DNA from: Flammeovirga aprica JL-4
Lineage (GTDB): Bacteria; Bacteroidota; Bacteroidia; Cytophagales; Flammeovirgaceae
NCBI RefSeq assembly: GCF_012844305.1
Contig: NZ_JABANE010000058.1
Span: 1-59,000, forward strand
DNA length: 59,000 bases
Reading direction: 5' to 3'
The position numbers and the translations under genes were made by a program. The notes below the pieces were generated by a model. That model saw only the letters and a list, made by a program, of their open reading frames with translations. It had not been told where the DNA came from and did not search any database. Position 1 is the first letter of the stretch, and each line of letters starts with the position of its first letter. Positions 54,938-59,000 of the stretch are shown here, in pieces.

Positions 54938-55342
54938 ATGAAAGTCTACATTTTTGGAAATGGAAATATTAAATACTCTGATTTTGAAGAGTTATATCTT
55001 AAATCAATAAAAAGATTAGCGGAAGCAAATGCCGAATTTATAGTATGTGATTTTCGAGGAGTTGATACTTTGGTGATGGAATTTTTAAAGTCTGAATCTC
55101 AAAACGTAAATGTCATCCATATTGGAGAAAAACCAAGGTATTTACCGGATAAGTACAGAACGAAAGTAAGTCAATGGAAAATTAAGGGAGGGTTTGAAGA
55201 TGATAAATCAAGAGATCATTATGCAATTAATTTGTGTACTCATTTTATTGCAACCGATTTTAATTCAAACGAGAAAAGAAAAAGTGGTACACAACAAAAC
55301 ATTGAATTGTGTACATCCTTAGGTAAAATTAGAGTAGAATAA
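54938..55342 (+). CDS. Rossmann-like (SLOG/TIR-type fold?) hypothetical protein
   Basis: A 134-residue cytoplasmic protein. MKVYIFGNGNIKYSDFEE, AEFIVCDFRGVDTLVMEFLK and NVNVIHIGEKPRYLPD alternate strand and helix as in a Rossmannoid sheet, and the end carries KRKSGTQQNIELCTSLGK. This is reminiscent of nucleotide-binding SLOG-like domains, but no diagnostic motif is complete. A TATTTTTG box (54915-54922) upstream fits the -7 consensus TAnnTTTG. Confidence 0.5.
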   Translation: MKVYIFGNGNIKYSDFEELYLKSIKRLAEANAEFIVCDFRGVDTLVMEFLKSESQNVNVIHIGEKPRYLPDKYRTKVSQWKIKGGFEDDKSRDHYAINLCTHFIATDFNSNEKRKSGTQQNIELCTSLGKIRVE

Positions 55343-55395
55343 GCAGTGGTGCTACAAGCTGATTTATGCATCACCAAAAAATAAACAATCAAAAA

Positions 55396-55734
55396 ATGAA
55401 ATTAAGCAACGCCTTTAGTGGCGCATTAAGAACATTCGCCTACTTTATGGCAAGCGGTTCACATTATTATATCTGCCATTTAGATTATTTAGAATTATAT
55501 GGAGAAGAACCTTCTGTAATTGAACAAGTATTTGCCATTTATGCGAATGTTATCGAGTTAGATGAAGATGGAGAAGTATTAAACGGAAGATATGCCCAAG
55601 AGAGAGCATGTCAGTATATAAGACATTATATGGAGAAAGATTATGTGGTTGAACCTCCTTATGAAGAATGGGAATTAAGCCTTTGGTATCCACCTTCTTT
55701 AGAAGATAAAATAGGTCCTAATCATAATGGTTAA
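55396..55734 (+). CDS. DUF7677-like small hypothetical protein
   Basis: A 112-residue protein from the ATG at 55396 (an upstream in-frame ATG at 55366 would add ten residues). ALRTFAYFMASGSHYYICHL, YGEEPSVIEQVFAIYANVI and ELDEDGEVLNGRYAQERACQ, then PPYEEWELSLW, resemble the DUF7677 pattern found in scattered immunity-type genes. Cytoplasmic, no membrane segment. Start choice is by sequence context only. Confidence 0.55.
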   Translation: MKLSNAFSGALRTFAYFMASGSHYYICHLDYLELYGEEPSVIEQVFAIYANVIELDEDGEVLNGRYAQERACQYIRHYMEKDYVVEPPYEEWELSLWYPPSLEDKIGPNHNG

Positions 55735-55906
55735 TTGAATGGAATTTGAAGTACTATTAAAGTAGAGAAGTGATGTTTTTGAAGTATTATTTATACTAAA
55801 AAGGCTATCATCTATTCAATCATTACCTAAAACTTCGGTATATCGTTTGACATACCTACAGGAAGAGTTAGTTTTTAACTTAAACGAATTATTGTTATTC
55901 ATTGAG

Positions 55907-56770
55907 ATGATAAATAAAAGAAATATATTGTTCGGGTTACTAATTATCAGTATTGTTTCCTGCATAGGATATCAATCAACAAATAAGCCTATTTATATAG
56001 GAAACTTCAAGGAGAAACAATATGATTTTTTTGAGTCAATTCGACATGAACATCTGATAGATTACTATTACAAATTACCTTTTGAATTAAAATTTGGAGG
56101 AATAAAGCCCTTCCCCTATGATTCCATTGGAATGAAAGATTACTCTTGGTTAAGAAATCCGGAGAACTTGAAAATAGCTTTTAATGCATTTTCAACCGTC
56201 GGATTAGATAAATTTATCTCTAAAGAAAAGTATTTTGAGAGGAATAACGATTGGTGTTGCAATACCGATTGGGAAAACAAATCATTGCATGAGATTGTCA
56301 CCGGATTTATCAATTCAGACACCACAACTAATGGAAGTAATTATTATTCAAAGTTTTGGAAACGTAGGAAGCTTGAAAATACTCATATAACAACATATGA
56401 GATCTTTACACAGATTGATAGATTCTACAATCAAAATGACCATGATTTGATCTACAAAAATCAGGATACTATCTTGCTTGGACTTCTTGATTTTGACTCA
56501 AAGTTGGCTTTGTCAGATTCTATTAAATATCAGGATACAGCCATTGAATGTTTTAATTTTCTTAAATCTGTGGAACTTGAATATTCCGCTTACAAACTGA
56601 TTTGCAATAACCCTCGACTTAATCTCGATAAGAACCTTAGAGATAGTTTAATCATGACAATGAATTATGATACATTGACCGTTGGCACATGGGAGAAGTT
56701 AGACGACAATAGAAATGGTTGGATAACGAGTGGGTATTATCGAGATACCAATAGGTATTATGGGCCTTAA
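55907..56770 (+). CDS. Putative lipoprotein, hypothetical
   Basis: A 287-residue lipoprotein from the ATG at 55907 (TTG at 55847 in frame is less likely). Lipobox SIVSC with Cys19. The mature part is helix-rich, with LIDYYYKLPFELKFGGIKP and EYSAYKLICNNPRLNLDKNL. No family recognised. Confidence 0.55.
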   Translation: MINKRNILFGLLIISIVSCIGYQSTNKPIYIGNFKEKQYDFFESIRHEHLIDYYYKLPFELKFGGIKPFPYDSIGMKDYSWLRNPENLKIAFNAFSTVGLDKFISKEKYFERNNDWCCNTDWENKSLHEIVTGFINSDTTTNGSNYYSKFWKRRKLENTHITTYEIFTQIDRFYNQNDHDLIYKNQDTILLGLLDFDSKLALSDSIKYQDTAIECFNFLKSVELEYSAYKLICNNPRLNLDKNLRDSLIMTMNYDTLTVGTWEKLDDNRNGWITSGYYRDTNRYYGP

Positions 56771-56820
56771 AAAATACACTAAGTATCAGCGTTATAAAGT
56801 GCATTAAGATGCTTGATTCT

Positions 56821-57570
56821 ATGAACAGTAAACTCCAATATGTAAAATTGAAGAATATATATATAATAATTGTCTTGAGCCTTTGGTCGTGTTCTAAAAA
56901 AGGTGAATCAATTCAAAAAGAGAAATCTGTAGGTGATATAATTATTATTTCAGATCATAGTAACGGAATTGATGAATTAGAAGAAGTGGATTATACAATA
57001 TTAAGTTGTGATTCAACAGAAATTAATGGGAAGAAATATATGGGTTATCGTCAATCCACTGAAAGTTACTTTTATGTTGTAAATGAAAATATGGATACCA
57101 TATATAAACATGATAAATGGGTAGATTCAATTGAGTTTATAGATTTCAATAATGATGGAGAAAGTGATATACTTTTTAACTATGTGACAAACATACCTAT
57201 GGTAAAGGATGTTGCACTTTTTAATTCTAAAACCAACAAGTTTACTTTAGTTGAGAATTTTTCAAAATTTCCTGACCCAAAACAAGTATCAAAAACTGGA
57301 TATTATTATTCATATCAGAGAGCTGGATGTGCTGATCATAATTGGGTGAGTGATTTATTTATCATAAAAGATTATCAAGTACTGACATATGGAAGAATAC
57401 ATGGTATTGGTTGTGAAACTGTTGATCATAAAACAGGTGTATTTATTTATAAATTGGTTGATGGGGAATCACAACTAATAGATTCAATACCTTTGGATCA
57501 TGGATATAATGATGAGAAATGTGATTTTATCGAAAAGTATTGGACTAATAACTACAAAAAATTTATATAG
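56821..57570 (+). CDS. Putative lipoprotein with an FG-GAP-like motif
   Basis: A 249-residue protein from 56821 (alternative ATG at 56809). Lipobox LSLWSC with Cys24. IEFIDFNNDGESDILFNYV is an FG-GAP-like calcium-binding loop, like the one in the DUF6438 gene at 50228. YYSYQRAGCADHNWVSDLFI follows. No named family. It is the last gene of the small-gene run. Confidence 0.6.
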   Translation: MNSKLQYVKLKNIYIIIVLSLWSCSKKGESIQKEKSVGDIIIISDHSNGIDELEEVDYTILSCDSTEINGKKYMGYRQSTESYFYVVNENMDTIYKHDKWVDSIEFIDFNNDGESDILFNYVTNIPMVKDVALFNSKTNKFTLVENFSKFPDPKQVSKTGYYYSYQRAGCADHNWVSDLFIIKDYQVLTYGRIHGIGCETVDHKTGVFIYKLVDGESQLIDSIPLDHGYNDEKCDFIEKYWTNNYKKFI

Positions 57571-57932
57571 AAACATGATACTATTATCAATAGAGGTTGG
57601 GTTGATTGAAAATACTTAACTTTCAAGCTGTATTTTGATTACCTTTTACTCAATTTTGTTTAATATCTTTCATTCGAAGTTTTACAATAAAGACACCTTC
57701 CAATCATTATTTAGAGTGTATAAAAAATTGCGTTTGGCTTTAAATCGTGGCAATTGGGGAGTTTTAAGCATTGAGTACAGTAACTGAAATTGCACGAAAA
57801 GAGCAACCCATCTAGTACTATACAAAATTTCAAAAATTGTCACTTTGTTTTTTAAAGCTCCTTTTCAGAACTTTATCATCTCAAACAAAGATTTTTAGAC
57901 TAACAAACAAATTAAAAAATTTCATTTTACTT
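57571..57932. other. Gap before the permease gene, no clear element
   Basis: A 362-base AT-rich gap with no repeat of the families seen elsewhere and no strong hairpin. An in-frame TTG upstream of the permease is not used in the chosen model. Confidence 0.4.
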
Positions 57933-58769
57933 ATGGATATATATTATCTCTACTATCTCATTGCGGGTGCTTTCTCTGGCTTACTTGCAGGCTTGTTTGG
58001 CATTGGTGGCGGAATAGTCATTGTGCCCATCTTGATCTACATTTTTACTGCTCAAGGTGTACCTGAAGTTGCACTTACACATATTTGTATTGGTACTTCT
58101 CTAGCTACTATTATAGTGACTTCTATTGGTTCGCTTCGTGCACACCATAGTAAAAATGCGGTAAATTGGCAAGTATGGAAACATATGGCTCCAGGATTGA
58201 TTATTGGCTCGTTGATAGGTGCAGGCGTTGCCTCTATGATTCATGGAAAACCACTTCAGGCAATAATTGGTATATGGGTGTTTTTAGTCGGGTTGAAAAT
58301 GTTGTTTATGAAAAACAAAACGGTAGAAGAAAATGACTTCAGCAAGCTACCATCGCCTGTTGGGCAAACGGCCGTAGGAGGACTTATTGGAATGATCTCT
58401 GCCATTTTTGGTGTAGGAGGAGGTACTTTAACCGTTCCATTTTTAAGTAATTATGGTTTGAAAATTCAGAATGCAGTGGGTACTTCGGCCGCCTGTGGCT
58501 TACCTATTGCTGTGGCAGGTGTTATTGGGTTTCTTGTCTTCGGGCAATTTATTGATGCCAATGTAAAAGAGGCATTACCCAATGGCGTATTGGGTTTTGT
58601 ACACATTTATGCATTTATAAGTTTAAGCATAGCGAGTTTTTTCACAGCCCGTATCGGAGCCAAACTTGCACATAAATTACCAGCAGCCACTTTGAAAAAA
58701 GCATTTGCAGTATTGTTGCTTATTGGGGGAATCAAGCTAGTAGTGAATTCTGATATATTTTTAGTTTAA
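57933..58769 (+). CDS. TauE/SafE-family (TSUP) membrane permease
   Basis: A 278-residue inner-membrane protein with about eight hydrophobic helices. The two halves carry the duplicated signature GLLAGLFGIGGGIVIVPILI and GMISAIFGVGGGTLTVPFLS, the hallmark of TauE/SafE/YfcA permeases, which move sulfite or organosulfur anions. The ATG at 57933 starts just before the first helix. It stands alone. Export of a sulfur compound is family knowledge; a link to the sulfatase region is only speculation. Confidence 0.9.
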   Translation: MDIYYLYYLIAGAFSGLLAGLFGIGGGIVIVPILIYIFTAQGVPEVALTHICIGTSLATIIVTSIGSLRAHHSKNAVNWQVWKHMAPGLIIGSLIGAGVASMIHGKPLQAIIGIWVFLVGLKMLFMKNKTVEENDFSKLPSPVGQTAVGGLIGMISAIFGVGGGTLTVPFLSNYGLKIQNAVGTSAACGLPIAVAGVIGFLVFGQFIDANVKEALPNGVLGFVHIYAFISLSIASFFTARIGAKLAHKLPAATLKKAFAVLLLIGGIKLVVNSDIFLV

Positions 58770-58785
58770 AAATTGTTCCTATAGA

Positions 58786-58862
58786 TTTATGCTCTGCTAA
58801 TCTGCCTCGCTTATCATAAAAATCTTAACCTAAAATTATCCTTTTTCATCTGTCTTGGTACT
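58786..58862 (-). repeat. Inverted partial copy of the left-end 161-bp repeat
   Basis: On the minus strand this reads GAAAAAGGATAATTTTAGG, then GCGAGGCAGATTAGCAGAGC, matching GAAAAGGGATAATTTTAGG and GAGGCAGATTTGCAAAGC of the left-end unit. The middle is shortened. It lies next to the edge of a leftward gene. Confidence 0.6.
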
Positions 58863-58883
58863 AATAGTAATAAAACAGATACT

Positions 58884-59000
58884 CTACCCGATGATTTTTA
58901 GATAGTTCATCCTAAAATGAGAAATCATATTTGTAAAGTCTTTGAAATCAACACTTTTAATCATCTCTCTCACTTTATTAAGTCCTCTTCTGAATACACT
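58884..59000 (-). CDS. Partial gene entering from the right edge
   Basis: On the minus strand an open frame runs from the edge to a TAG at 58884-58886, giving 38 residues with RRGLNKVREMIKSVDFKDFT then SHFRMNYLKIIG. The basic, helical C-terminus is reminiscent of the tail of some transposases or DNA-binding proteins, but it cannot be assigned. Confidence 0.4.
   Translation of the reverse strand, partial: SVFRRGLNKVREMIKSVDFKDFTNMISHFRMNYLKIIG

Noticed and set aside
57933..58769. Treating the TauE/SafE permease as part of the sulfatase system
   Set aside because: It is some 50 kb away with no shared element. The sulfur link is only a family property.
1..59000. CRISPR arrays and tRNA genes
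   Set aside because: No regularly spaced identical repeats with unique spacers and no cloverleaf-like tRNA sequence were noticed on reading.

Overview
The window looks like a chromosome segment of a marine, low-GC Bacteroidota bacterium, probably a Cytophagales/Flammeovirga-type organism (inference). The evidence is a SusC/SusD pair, a hybrid two-component regulator, several proteins with C-terminal type IX secretion (T9SS) sorting domains, MKK-type signal peptides, Bacteroidota-style lipoproteins, weak Shine-Dalgarno sites and AT-rich intergenic DNA. No tRNA, rRNA, CRISPR array or complete transposase was seen.

Left and centre (about 0.4-44.7 kb) form a polysaccharide utilisation region. 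It holds a hybrid two-component regulator (442-4551), a GH110-like alpha-1,3-galactosidase directly followed by a sulfatase (4864-8231), a minus-strand hypothetical gene, a secreted multidomain enzyme-like T9SS protein (9934-12795) and a 1975-residue T9SS surface protein with leucine-rich repeats and many glycan-binding-like modules (13435-19362). An unrelated minus-strand ahpF follows (19683-21257), then a GH29 fucosidase, an 807-residue unassigned secreted protein, a formylglycine-enzyme-fold protein with a small T9SS partner, a GH36/clan-D-like glycosidase, and SusC, SusD and three secreted glycan-binding candidates (32373-44666). Together the genes suggest capture and breakdown of a sulfated, alpha-galactose-containing and possibly fucosylated polysaccharide, such as a red-algal galactan or carrageenan. 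That substrate is inferred.

The intergenic gaps of this half carry a dispersed family of long palindromic elements: arms rich in TTAAGAGTTAAGA or TTCTTAACTC, often around a core with GGATGTTGCACTGCAACGTC. Strong hairpin terminators end several transcription units.

The right part (about 44.9-57.6 kb) is different. About fifteen small plus-strand genes encode secreted, lipoprotein, membrane or SUKH/DUF-like proteins, each mostly its own unit. Three genes are immediately preceded by relics of the 3' end of a group II intron (domain V and/or VI), and several genes are followed by attC-like imperfect palindromes. The order gene, attC-like site, intron relic, gene suggests a cassette-type array invaded by group II introns. 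No integrase or reverse transcriptase is present in the window. This is the most unusual part of the sequence.

The right end has a TauE/SafE-family permease and an inverted partial copy of a repeat that is tandemly duplicated with a 161-bp period at the left end.
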